Origin: Streptomyces sp. TN58
Lineage (GTDB): Bacteria; Actinomycetota; Actinomycetes; Streptomycetales; Streptomycetaceae
NCBI RefSeq assembly: GCF_001941845.1
Contig: NZ_CP018870.1
Span: 7,168,001-7,232,000 of the forward strand
DNA: 64,000 nt
Direction: 5' to 3'
Every line of letters begins with the position of its first letter. Positions within the stretch are counted from its first letter, which is position 1. Both the position numbers and the translations under genes were made by a program. Of the stretch, positions 8,418-16,441 are shown piece by piece. The notes below the pieces were generated by a model that ran no database searches, was not told the DNA's origin, and saw only the letters and a program-made list of their open reading frames with translations.

Positions 8418-9452
8418 TCAGGGCGCCTGCCGCGTGCGGGTCCAGGCCAGCAGGTCGTCCGCCGGCCAGGTGTTGACGACGCGCTCCACCGGGACACCGC
8501 ATTCCACGGCCCGTTCGCAGCCGATCACCTGCCAGTCCAGCTGGCCCGGGGCATGCGCGTCCGTGTCGATCGCGAAGAAGGTACCGGCGTCCACGGCCAG
8601 CCGCAGCAGCCGCCGAGGCGGGTCCAGCCGTTCGGGCCGGCTGTTGATCTCCACGGCGGTACCGGCCTCGGCGCAGGCCGCGAACACCGCCTCCGCGTCG
8701 AACCGCGACTCCGGCCGGCCGCGCCCGGTGACCAGCCGGCCCGTGCAGTGACCCAGGACGTCCAGCAGCGGGTTGCGTACGGCCGCCACCATCCGCCGGG
8801 TCATCGCGGGCGCGTCCATCCGCAGCTTCGAATGGACCGAGCCGACGACGAGATCGAGCTGTTCCAGCAGCTCGGGCTCCTGGTCGAGGGCCCCGTCGTC
8901 CAGGATGTCGCACTCGATCCCGGTCAGCAGCCGGAAGGGCGCCCAGTCGGCGTTGAGCTCGGCCACCACGTCGAGCTGCTCGCGCAGCCGGTCCGGGGAC
9001 AGACCCCGGGCGATGGTCAGCCGCGGCGAATGGTCGGTCAGCACCGCCCACTCGTGGCCCAGCCCGGCCGCCGCCCGTCCCATGGCGTCGATCGGGCTTC
9101 CGCCGTCCGACCAGTCCGAGTGCATGTGGCAGTCCCCGCGCAGCGCCGCCCGCAGCGCGGTGGCGGCGGGTGAGGCCGGGGGGCCCTCCGGGTGCGCCGC
9201 GGCCTCGTCCTCCAGGGCCTGCAGATAGGACGGCACCCCGCCGGCGAGAGCCTCCCGTACGACCTTCGCCGTCTTGGGGCCGAGGCCCTTGACGGCCTCC
9301 AGGGTGCCGGCGGCGGCCCGCTCGGCCGCCTCCTCCCCGCCCATGCGCGCGACGGCGGCGGACGCGGTACGGAAGGCCCGCACCCGGTAGGTCGGCGCCA
9401 TCGCGCGCTCCAGCAGGAACGCGATCCGGTCCAGCGCCGCAACCGGGTCCAT
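8418..9452 (-). CDS. Helix-hairpin-helix / PHP-domain phosphoesterase
   Basis: 344 residues. Residues about 45-70 form a helix-hairpin-helix DNA-binding motif (EAVKGLGPKTAKVVREAL). A complete PHP domain follows, with metal-binding motifs GDCHMHSDWSDG, VLTDHSP, GIECDI, GSVHSK, LGHCTGR, EINSRPERLDPP and DTDAH. This is the C-terminal half of a PolX-type polymerase without the nucleotidyltransferase palm, so it is expected to be a metal-dependent phosphoesterase or nuclease rather than a polymerase. AGGAGG precedes ATG 9452. It is convergent with the UbiA gene, and no partner is evident. Confidence 0.85.
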   Translation of the reverse strand: MDPVAALDRIAFLLERAMAPTYRVRAFRTASAAVARMGGEEAAERAAAGTLEAVKGLGPKTAKVVREALAGGVPSYLQALEDEAAAHPEGPPASPAATALRAALRGDCHMHSDWSDGGSPIDAMGRAAAGLGHEWAVLTDHSPRLTIARGLSPDRLREQLDVVAELNADWAPFRLLTGIECDILDDGALDQEPELLEQLDLVVGSVHSKLRMDAPAMTRRMVAAVRNPLLDVLGHCTGRLVTGRGRPESRFDAEAVFAACAEAGTAVEINSRPERLDPPRRLLRLAVDAGTFFAIDTDAHAPGQLDWQVIGCERAVECGVPVERVVNTWPADDLLAWTRTRQAP

Positions 9453-9506
9453 CGGGCACCTCCTGCCGCAGGGTGGGGTGGGCCCAGTGTCCGTCGCGGA
9501 CGGCGG

Positions 9507-10022
9507 CTACGCCTCCGGGGCCTCCGGGGTCTGCCGGGCCTCCCGTGCCTCCTCCAGGGGCACGGCGGCGTCCAGTGCGGCGGTCAGGCGGCTCAGCCGG
9601 GCCTGGAGGTCGACGACCTCGGCCAGGTCGAAGCCGGTGGCCGCCGCGATCCGCCGCGGCACTTCCACCGCCCGGGCGCGCAGCGCCGCGCCCTCGTCGG
9701 TCAGGGCGGCGCGCACGGAGCGCTCGTCCTCGGTGCTGCGCTCGCGGCGCACCAGTCCTGCCGCCTCCAGCCGCTTGAGCAGGGGCGAGAGGGTGCCGGA
9801 GTCCAGCCGCAGGTGCCGGCCGATCTCCTTGACCGGCATCTCGCCGTGCTCCCACAGCACCAGCATCACCAGGTACTGCGGATAGGTGAGCCCCAGGTCC
9901 TTGAGGACGACGCGGTAGAGGCCGCCGAAGGCGCGGGTCGCGGCGTTCAGCGCGAAGCAGATCTGGCCGTCGAGGCGCAGGAAGTCCTGCTCGGAGTGGG
10001 TCGCGGCGGGCTGCTGGGTCAT
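9507..10022 (-). CDS. ohrR: Organic-hydroperoxide-sensing MarR-family repressor OhrR
   Basis: 171 residues. LDGQICFALNAATRAF places the reactive Cys of OhrR proteins at residue 22. The winged helix-turn-helix is LTYPQYLVMLVLWEHGEMPVKEIGRHLRLDSGTLSPLLKRLEAAGLVRR. Peroxidation of the Cys releases the dimer from DNA and derepresses ohr. It is divergent from ohr (start 10154), with a palindromic site between them. The ATG at 10022 has TACACT seven nucleotides upstream on the minus strand, so it is probably leaderless. The C-terminal tail (EEAREARQTPEAPEA) is an acidic extension of no known role. Confidence 0.93.
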   Translation of the reverse strand: MTQQPAATHSEQDFLRLDGQICFALNAATRAFGGLYRVVLKDLGLTYPQYLVMLVLWEHGEMPVKEIGRHLRLDSGTLSPLLKRLEAAGLVRRERSTEDERSVRAALTDEGAALRARAVEVPRRIAAATGFDLAEVVDLQARLSRLTAALDAAVPLEEAREARQTPEAPEA

Positions 10023-10056
10023 GTCGGCCAGTGTACCCGGGTAGGACTTGCGAGGC

Positions 10057-10080
10057 ATTGAATTGTGCACAACTGAATTG
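10057..10080. promoter_or_regulatory. Candidate OhrR operator
   Basis: The palindrome TTGTGCACAA (10063-10072) is flanked by two direct TGAATTG copies (10059-10065 and 10074-10080) in the ohrR-ohr intergenic region. AATT-rich palindromes are typical of OhrR boxes. It lies next to the putative ohrR -10 region, fitting joint control of both genes. Confidence 0.65.
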
Positions 10081-10153
10081 CGTGCTCTACTGGTGGGGCG
10101 CAGTCGGGAAACACCGGCCGCCGCCACGGATCATTTCTGCGAGAGGAACTCTC

Positions 10154-10564
<411 letters not shown>

Positions 10565-10669
10565 CCCGACGCACCACCCGACGCGCCCCCCCGCGCACGC
10601 AGAGTCGCGCAGGCGTGCGCAGGGGCGGGTGCGCAGGGGTGTGCGGGCCCGCGAAGATCGCACCGAGAT

Positions 10670-10690
10670 GCCGTACGCCGGGCGTACGGC
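10670..10690. promoter_or_regulatory. Perfect 10-bp inverted repeat upstream of FAD monooxygenase
   Basis: GCCGTACGCC and its complement GGCGTACGGC are separated by one G, about 50 nt before the GTG start at 10742. It could be a terminator of ohr or an operator of the monooxygenase. The odd symmetric spacing and lack of a T-tract favour a protein-binding site. Confidence 0.4.
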
Positions 10691-10741
10691 CACCATGGAG
10701 GCAGACCGACTCTGACGGGGGCCGCACGCCGGGAGACGCCA

Positions 10742-12370
10742 GTGGGCCACAGCAGCACGACGGACGTACTGGTCGTAGGCGCCGGCCCGATCGGGCTGAC
10801 CGCCGCCGCCGAGCTCCGCCGGCGCGGCGTCTCCTGCCGGATCGTCGACCGCCTCCCCGCGCCCCTGCCGTTCGCCAAGGCCGTGGGCATCCAGCCGCGC
10901 ACGCTGGAGATCTGGGACCGCATGGGAATGGTCCGCGCCGTCCTGGACGCGGCCGTCCCCATGCGCGGGCAGCTCACCTACGTCAACGGCGCCGAGCAGC
11001 CCCGGATCGACCTCGTCCTGCCGCCCGAAGTGCCCTACCGCTTCGCGGCACTGCCGCAGTACGAGACCGAGCGCATCCTCCGCGAACACCTGGGCCGCTG
11101 GGGGACCGCCGTGGAACGCGGCACCGAACTGGTGTCCTTCAGCCAGGACGCCGACGGCGTCACCAGCCGGCTGCACACCCCCTCAGGCGCCGAGGAGGAA
11201 CTGCGCACCCGGTACCTCGTGGGCTGCGACGGCGCGCACAGCATCGTCCGCAAGGGACTCGGCCTCTCCTTCGAGGGCGGCGCCCTCCCCGAGGAGTACA
11301 TGCTCGCCGACGTCGCGGTCGACTGGGACCTGCCGTACGGCTACTCCCTGCGCGCCATGCACCTCGACGGCGCCGGCGCCGTCGACGACGTCCTCGTCTG
11401 CATCCCGCTGCCGGGCCGCGGCCGCTACCGGATGTCCATGAAGGTGCCCCCCGAACTGTCCACCGCCCAGCAGGCCGCGGACGGTGTGGCCCACGGCCTC
11501 CAGAGCGGCCGGGCCCCGCAACTCGCCGACATCCAGACCGTCCTGGACCGCCTCTCCCCGACCTCCACCACCGCCTCGGACATCCGCTGGTCGTCGGTCT
11601 TCCGCATCAGCCACCGCATCGTCGACCGGTACGGCCACGGCCGGGTCTTCATCGCCGGAGACGCCGCGCACATCCACCCGCCGACCGGCGCCCAGGGCAT
11701 GAACACCGGCATCCAGGACGCCTGGAACCTGGCCTGGAAGCTCGCCCTGGCCGTCGAGGGCGCCGCCCACCCCGGCCTCCTGCCCAGCTACGACGCCGAA
11801 CGCAGGCCGGTCGGCGAGGAGGTCGTCGGCCGTACCATGCGCCACGCCGCCCAAGGCGTCCAGTCCGACCCCGAGGACGCCGACACCCTGATGCTGCGCG
11901 AAGCCCAACTGCTCGTCGGCTACCGCGCAAGCCCCGTCGTCGACCCGCCCGGCGAAGGCCCCGGACCCCGCCCCGGCGACCGGGCCCCGGACTGCGGCGG
12001 CCTCACCTCGCCCATCGCCGCCGTCCCGCTGCGCCTCGCCGACCTCCTGCGCGAGCGCGAACACGTCCTGCTGCTCTACGGCACCGGCCTCGACGAACTC
12101 GCCGCCACAGCCCGTGAATCCTCCGGCGGCCGCGTCGAGACCTGCGTCGTCCTGCCGGCCGGAACCCCACCCGACACCCCGGCGGGCCCGGCCGTACTGC
12201 CCGCCTACCACGACACCGGCGGCGAGTTCGCCCGCCTCTACGCGGCCGAGCAGCCGACCGCCGTCCTCATCCGCCCCGACGGCTACCTCGGCGCCCGGCT
12301 CTCCCCGCCGACCCCGCAGCGACTCGCCGCACACCTCGCGACCGTCTTCGCCCCGCACGCCCGGCCCTGA
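10742..12370 (+). CDS. FAD-dependent aromatic monooxygenase (PHBH/RdmE class)
   Basis: 542 residues of group A flavoprotein monooxygenases, which use NAD(P)H to hydroxylate aromatic rings. DVLVVGAGPIGLTAAAELRRRG is the FAD Rossmann motif. YLVGCDGAHSIVRKGLGL is the DG motif. RVFIAGDAAHIHPPTGAQGMNTGIQDAWNLAWKL holds the GD motif and substrate-pocket helix. The C-terminal roughly 130 residues form the thioredoxin-like extension of phenol-hydroxylase relatives (LLYGTGL... LIRPDGYLGAR). GGGAG lies 8 nt before GTG 10742. It stands alone, with no PKS gene beside it, so a catabolic or tailoring role cannot be decided. Confidence 0.88.
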   Translation: MGHSSTTDVLVVGAGPIGLTAAAELRRRGVSCRIVDRLPAPLPFAKAVGIQPRTLEIWDRMGMVRAVLDAAVPMRGQLTYVNGAEQPRIDLVLPPEVPYRFAALPQYETERILREHLGRWGTAVERGTELVSFSQDADGVTSRLHTPSGAEEELRTRYLVGCDGAHSIVRKGLGLSFEGGALPEEYMLADVAVDWDLPYGYSLRAMHLDGAGAVDDVLVCIPLPGRGRYRMSMKVPPELSTAQQAADGVAHGLQSGRAPQLADIQTVLDRLSPTSTTASDIRWSSVFRISHRIVDRYGHGRVFIAGDAAHIHPPTGAQGMNTGIQDAWNLAWKLALAVEGAAHPGLLPSYDAERRPVGEEVVGRTMRHAAQGVQSDPEDADTLMLREAQLLVGYRASPVVDPPGEGPGPRPGDRAPDCGGLTSPIAAVPLRLADLLREREHVLLLYGTGLDELAATARESSGGRVETCVVLPAGTPPDTPAGPAVLPAYHDTGGEFARLYAAEQPTAVLIRPDGYLGARLSPPTPQRLAAHLATVFAPHARP

Positions 12371-12415
12371 CCGCGCTCCCCCCGCCTCGCCCGCCCCGGC
12401 CGGGTCCCGTCCCGG

Positions 12416-12769
12416 TCAGCCCCGAGCGGCCTCCCGCCGCTGCCGCTTGCCCAGCGGAGCCAGCGACAGGTCCTGGGCCTGCGACCGCACCTGCTTGAAG
12501 CCGTACCCGCGTTCCGTCAGCCAGCTCTCCGCGGCCAGCTCCGCGCGAGCCGTCGCGTCGAGGATGTCCTCCTCCGCCTCGCCCGAATCCAGGAAGCGGA
12601 ACGTGAAGAAGGGGCGGGCCGCGAGGTCGTACGTGAGGTGCCCCTCGGCGGTGAACTCCGCACGCAGCATGTCGTGCTCGGCCGCGCCCGCGAGCAGCTC
12701 GGCCCGCTGGCCGTCGGTCAGCCCGTCGAACGCGCCACGGACGGTGATACGGAAGGTACGGGTACTCAT
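12416..12769 (-). CDS. DUF6204-like small protein
   Basis: 117 residues. MSTRTFRITVRGAFDGLTDGQRAELLAGAAEHDML followed by LTYDLAARPFFTFRF resembles a small Streptomyces family of unknown function (recalled as DUF6204). It has the alternating strand-helix pattern of a ferredoxin-like fold. It is soluble, with no signal peptide. ATG 12769 has TAGGCT six nucleotides upstream on its strand, consistent with a leaderless message. No functional inference is possible from its neighbours. Confidence 0.7.
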   Translation of the reverse strand: MSTRTFRITVRGAFDGLTDGQRAELLAGAAEHDMLRAEFTAEGHLTYDLAARPFFTFRFLDSGEAEEDILDATARAELAAESWLTERGYGFKQVRSQAQDLSLAPLGKRQRREAARG

Positions 12770-12838
12770 CCCCGAAGCCTAGGAGGGGACCCCCGCCCCA
12801 CGCATCCGGATATCCGCCCGCCCGCCGGGCCGCTGCTT

Positions 12839-12873
12839 TTGGATTGCCGCACGATCCTCAATACGATCCGGCG
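12839..12873 (+). promoter_or_regulatory. Promoter of the VWA operon (leaderless)
   Basis: TTGGAT (12839-12844) and TACGAT (12862-12867) are separated by 17 nt. The expected transcription start coincides with the A of ATG 12874. This is a near-consensus HrdB-type promoter producing a leaderless mRNA. Confidence 0.7.
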
Positions 12874-14157
12874 ATGATCACAAGAAAACGGCTTGCGGCC
12901 CGGGCCTGCGGCCTGTTCGCCGCACTGACCGTCGGCCTCCTCCCGGCGAGCGCCACAGCCGCCGACGGACCGACGGCGAAGGAACCCCCCAAGGTCGACC
13001 TCGTCCTGGACGTCAGCGGCTCCATGCGCGCCAACGACATCGACGGCCAGTCCCGGATGGCCGCCGCGAAGCAGGCCTTCAACGAGGTCATCGACGCCGT
13101 CCCCGCCGAAGTCCAGCTCGGCATACGGACCCTGGGCGCCGACTACGCCGGCGACGACCGCAACCTCGGCTGCAAGGACACCAAGCAGCTCTACAAGGTG
13201 GGGCCCCTCGACCGGACCGAGGCCAAGACCGCCGTCGCCACCCTCGCCCCGACCGGCTGGACCCCCATCGGCCCGGCCCTGCTCGGCGCTGCGCAGGACC
13301 TGGAGGGCGGCAACGCCACCAAGCGGATCGTGCTCATCACCGACGGCGAGGACACCTGCGCCCCGCTCGACCCGTGCGAGGTCGCCCGCGACATCGCGGC
13401 CAAGGGCATCCACCTGGTCATCGACACCCTCGGGCTCGTTCCGGACGCCAAGACCCGCGCCCAGCTCACCTGCATAGCCGAGGCCACCGGCGGCACGTAC
13501 ACCTCCGTGCAGCACAAGGCCGAGCTCTCCGGCAGGGTCCGCCAACTCGTCGACCGGGCCGCCGACCCCGTCGTCAACCCGGTGGCGACCGAGGGAGCCA
13601 AGCAGTGCGAGGGCGCCCCGCAGCTGAAGGCCGGCCTCTACAGCGACCGCGAGACCTTCGGCGAGCACCGCTGGTACCGGGTGGACGTCCTGCCCGGCCA
13701 GGAGCTCCGCGCCTCGGTGAGCATCGGCGCCGACCGCGCCGTCAACAACGACTACGGCGTCCTGCTGCGCGCCACGACCGTCCACGGACGGGAGATCGTA
13801 CGCGGCTCGGAGGCGGGCGACGGCCGTACCGACGTCCTCTCCACCGGCCTGCGCTACCCGAAGGCCGAGGTCGACGACTCCGGCGCGGACTCGGACGCGA
13901 AGCCCGCGGCGGAGACCGTCTGCCTCCAGGTCAGCAACTCCTTCTCCGCCCCCGCCTCCGTCAAGACCACCCCCGGCATGCCCGTCGAGCTGACCATCGA
14001 CCTGGTCGACGGTCCCGCCAGCGCCTCCGACGCCGCCGCCTTCGGCCTCGGGCGCGGCTGGTGGACGCCGGCCGTGCTGGTGCTGGCCGGACTGCTGGCC
14101 GGCCTGGTGTGGGGATGGATCTCGCGCTGGCGCATCTCCGTCTGGAGGACCAACTGA
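12874..14157 (+). CDS. Membrane-anchored von Willebrand factor A domain protein
   Basis: 427 residues. It has a signal peptide (RACGLFAALTVGLLPASATA), then an extracytoplasmic VWA domain with an intact MIDAS: DVSGSMRAND (DxSxS), the Thr in GWTPIGPALL, and LITDGEDTC. A second extracytoplasmic domain of about 200 residues follows. The protein ends in one TM helix (TPAVLVLAGLLAGLVWGWIS) with a short basic tail. The role is probably metal-dependent adhesion or assembly of a surface complex. The stop overlaps the ATG of the next gene (TGATG), so the pair is co-translated. The ATG start is supported by the leaderless promoter just upstream. Confidence 0.85.
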   Translation: MITRKRLAARACGLFAALTVGLLPASATAADGPTAKEPPKVDLVLDVSGSMRANDIDGQSRMAAAKQAFNEVIDAVPAEVQLGIRTLGADYAGDDRNLGCKDTKQLYKVGPLDRTEAKTAVATLAPTGWTPIGPALLGAAQDLEGGNATKRIVLITDGEDTCAPLDPCEVARDIAAKGIHLVIDTLGLVPDAKTRAQLTCIAEATGGTYTSVQHKAELSGRVRQLVDRAADPVVNPVATEGAKQCEGAPQLKAGLYSDRETFGEHRWYRVDVLPGQELRASVSIGADRAVNNDYGVLLRATTVHGREIVRGSEAGDGRTDVLSTGLRYPKAEVDDSGADSDAKPAAETVCLQVSNSFSAPASVKTTPGMPVELTIDLVDGPASASDAAAFGLGRGWWTPAVLVLAGLLAGLVWGWISRWRISVWRTN

Positions 14158-14963
14158 TGCGTACCGTACGCACACTGACCGCGGGCCTGCTCGCGGCCGC
14201 CGCGGCCCTCGCGGTGGCCGGCACGGCCGCGGGTGCTGCCGTCGCCGACACCCCGTCGCCGAGCGCCACCACCGGCAAGGACGCGGCCCGCGCCGAGTCG
14301 GCCCCGACCGAGGCGGGCACGAGCTTCCGTACCGCCACGCCCTTCCGGCCCGGCCAGAAGGCCACGGCCGGCGCCTCCAGCGGCGACTACCTGTACTGGG
14401 TGCTCCCGATCGACGCGCAGCAGCGCGCCACCGTCAAGGCCGCCGTCACCCTGCCCGATTCCGCGGCCCGGCACGGCGCCTCGACCTGGCAGCTCGACGT
14501 CTACGACGGCCTGCGCCGCCGCCAGGCCTGCACGTACGGCACGCAGACGCGGGCGGCGGCCAAGGAGGCCGCCACGGTCGAACTGTCCTGCACCCTGCGC
14601 ACGGTCCGCGCCGGCGCGGAGCCGTGGGCCAACGACCCGCTGCCCGGGAGCTACTACGTCCGGCTGACGGTCGTGGACCTTCCCGACGAGGACCTGGGCC
14701 TGCCGGTGCGCGCGGCCGTCGAGGCCGACGTACAGGAGGCCGGCGGCGCCTACGCGGTGGACGGCGCCCTCGCCACACCGCTCGTCGCCGGCACCGTGAC
14801 CGGATCCCTGAGCGAGCCCGAGGACGGCTGGTCCGGCGGCTGGTGGTCGGACCGCTGGATCTGGACCGCGGCCGGCGGGGTGCTCGGCGCCCTCGCGGGG
14901 ATCTTCGGGTACTCCCTGACGCGCGGCAGGGGCCGCCCGTCGCGGATGCCGTCCGGCGCCTGA
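14157..14963 (+). CDS. Membrane-anchored secreted partner of the VWA protein
   Basis: 268 residues. It has a signal peptide (RTLTAGLLAAAAALAVAGTAAGA), an extracytoplasmic beta-rich domain with GDYLYWVLPIDAQQRATVKAAV and Cys pairs (RQACTYG, VELSCTL), then a C-terminal TM helix (WIWTAAGGVLGALAGIFGYSL) and a basic tail. GGAGGAC lies 8 nt upstream of the ATG, which overlaps the VWA stop codon by one base. The shared topology and coupling suggest the two proteins form an exported membrane complex. The ectodomain resembles the second domain of the VWA protein in its YWVLP/YRVDVLP segments, so the two may be related by duplication. Confidence 0.8.
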   Translation: MRTVRTLTAGLLAAAAALAVAGTAAGAAVADTPSPSATTGKDAARAESAPTEAGTSFRTATPFRPGQKATAGASSGDYLYWVLPIDAQQRATVKAAVTLPDSAARHGASTWQLDVYDGLRRRQACTYGTQTRAAAKEAATVELSCTLRTVRAGAEPWANDPLPGSYYVRLTVVDLPDEDLGLPVRAAVEADVQEAGGAYAVDGALATPLVAGTVTGSLSEPEDGWSGGWWSDRWIWTAAGGVLGALAGIFGYSLTRGRGRPSRMPSGA

Positions 14964-15060
14964 CCGGCGGCGCACCACGGGGCATGACCCGGCGGCGCAC
15001 TCGGACCCGGCCGAGCGGGCCGGCCACGGCACAGACCGCGGCCGGCCTGCCCGCGGCCGC

Positions 15061-15082
15061 GCCGCCGGACGTGTCCGGCGGC
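15061..15082. terminator. Hairpin after VWA operon
   Basis: GCCGCCGGAC and GTCCGGCGGC form a perfect 10-bp stem with a 2-nt GT spacer, about 100 nt downstream of the VWA operon. The rest of 14964-15215 holds no gene that I can support. Confidence 0.55.
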
Positions 15083-15215
15083 GGCGCTGGGCCATGTGAG
15101 GAGCAGGCCCTCAAGCCCTCCCGCGCCCCGTCCGAAGGAGAGGGAGGCCGCGACCGAGCACGGACGAGGAAGCGGCCGTCTCCTGACGACCGCCGACCTC
15201 CTGGGGAGTACCTCC

Positions 15216-16406
15216 ATGCGCCTGCTCGCACGTCTGACCGCCGCGGCCCTGATCGCGGCGACCCCCGCACTCGCCGGCGCCGCGGCCGCGGACGCCCCGA
15301 AACCCGTGCGGGCTCCGCTCCTGACGTCCTCCGCCGCAGTCCCCGGCAAGTACATCGTCAGCCTCGACGAGGACGTCGACGCCCCCGGCCTGGCCGAACG
15401 GCTCGGACTGGAGCCCACCTTCGTGTACGGCTCCGCGATGAACGGCTTCGCGGCACCGCTGAGCCCACAGCAGCTCGACGCCGTCCGCACCACCCCCGGC
15501 GTCCGCTCGGTGGAGGCGGACGCGGAGATCTCCGCCCCGCCCACCCCGGCCGGCCCCGCGGCACTGCCCGCCCCCCGGGTTCCCGCCCCCACCTGGGGCC
15601 TGGACCGCATCGACCAGCGGACCCTCCCGCTCGACGGCGACTACACCGCCGCGGGAGACGGCGCCGGAGTGACCGCGTACATCCTGGACACCGGCATCGA
15701 CTACGGCCACCCCGAGTTCGAGGGCCGCGCCGAGCCAGGATTCGACGCCGTCGGGGACGGCGGCGACGGCCGGGACTGCGAGGGCCACGGCACGCACGTC
15801 GCGGGCACCGTCGGCGGCCGGACGTACGGTGTCGCCCGCGCCGCCCGGCTGGTCAGCGTCCGCGTCCTCGGCTGCGACGGGCGCGGCGAGTACTCCGCGG
15901 TCGTCGCCGGGCTGGACTGGGTGGCGCGGAACGCCCGGCAGCCGGCCGTCCTCAACGTCTCCCTGGGCGGCAGCCGCTCCGACGCCGTGAACAGGGCCGC
16001 GACCGCCGTCGCCGAGTCGGGCACCCTGCCGGTCGTCGCCGCCGGCAACTCCGGGGCCGACGCCTGCACGGTCTCCCCGGCCTCGGCCGACCGGGTGGTG
16101 ACGGTCGCCGCGAGCAACCAGGCCGACGAGCAGTCAGGCTTCTCCAACCGCGGCGAGTGCGTCGAGATCCACGCACCGGGCGAGCGGATCGACTCCGCGC
16201 TGCTCGGCGGCGGCGGTGTCGCCCTGGACGGCACCTCCATGGCCGCACCGCACGTCACCGGCACGGCCGTCCTCTACAAGGCGGCCCACCCCGCCGCCAC
16301 GCCCGAGGAGGTCGCCGGCCGGCTCGTCGAGACGTCCACCAAGGACGTCCTGACCGGAACCGGCGCCGGCACCCCCAACCGTCTGCTGTTCACGGACGGC
16401 AGCTGA
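15216..16406 (+). CDS. Secreted S8 subtilisin/proteinase K-like protease
   Basis: 396 residues: signal peptide (LLARLTAAALIAATPALAGA), inhibitor-I9 propeptide (VPGKYIVSLDEDVD to PGVRSVEADAEI), then the catalytic domain. The triad is clear: Asp in TAYILDTGIDYGHPEF, His in GHGTHVAGTVGG, Ser in LDGTSMAAPHVTG. The oxyanion Asn is in VVAAGNSGADAC. Cys residues at DCEGHG, LGCDGRG, DACTVSP and GECVEI probably form disulfides as in proteinase K. GGGGAG precedes ATG 15216. It follows the VWA operon but is separated from it by a hairpin, so it is likely independently transcribed. Confidence 0.93.
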   Translation: MRLLARLTAAALIAATPALAGAAAADAPKPVRAPLLTSSAAVPGKYIVSLDEDVDAPGLAERLGLEPTFVYGSAMNGFAAPLSPQQLDAVRTTPGVRSVEADAEISAPPTPAGPAALPAPRVPAPTWGLDRIDQRTLPLDGDYTAAGDGAGVTAYILDTGIDYGHPEFEGRAEPGFDAVGDGGDGRDCEGHGTHVAGTVGGRTYGVARAARLVSVRVLGCDGRGEYSAVVAGLDWVARNARQPAVLNVSLGGSRSDAVNRAATAVAESGTLPVVAAGNSGADACTVSPASADRVVTVAASNQADEQSGFSNRGECVEIHAPGERIDSALLGGGGVALDGTSMAAPHVTGTAVLYKAAHPAATPEEVAGRLVETSTKDVLTGTGAGTPNRLLFTDGS

Positions 16407-16441
16407 CGGCTGTTCGCGGATGGCAGCTGCCGGGATCCTCC

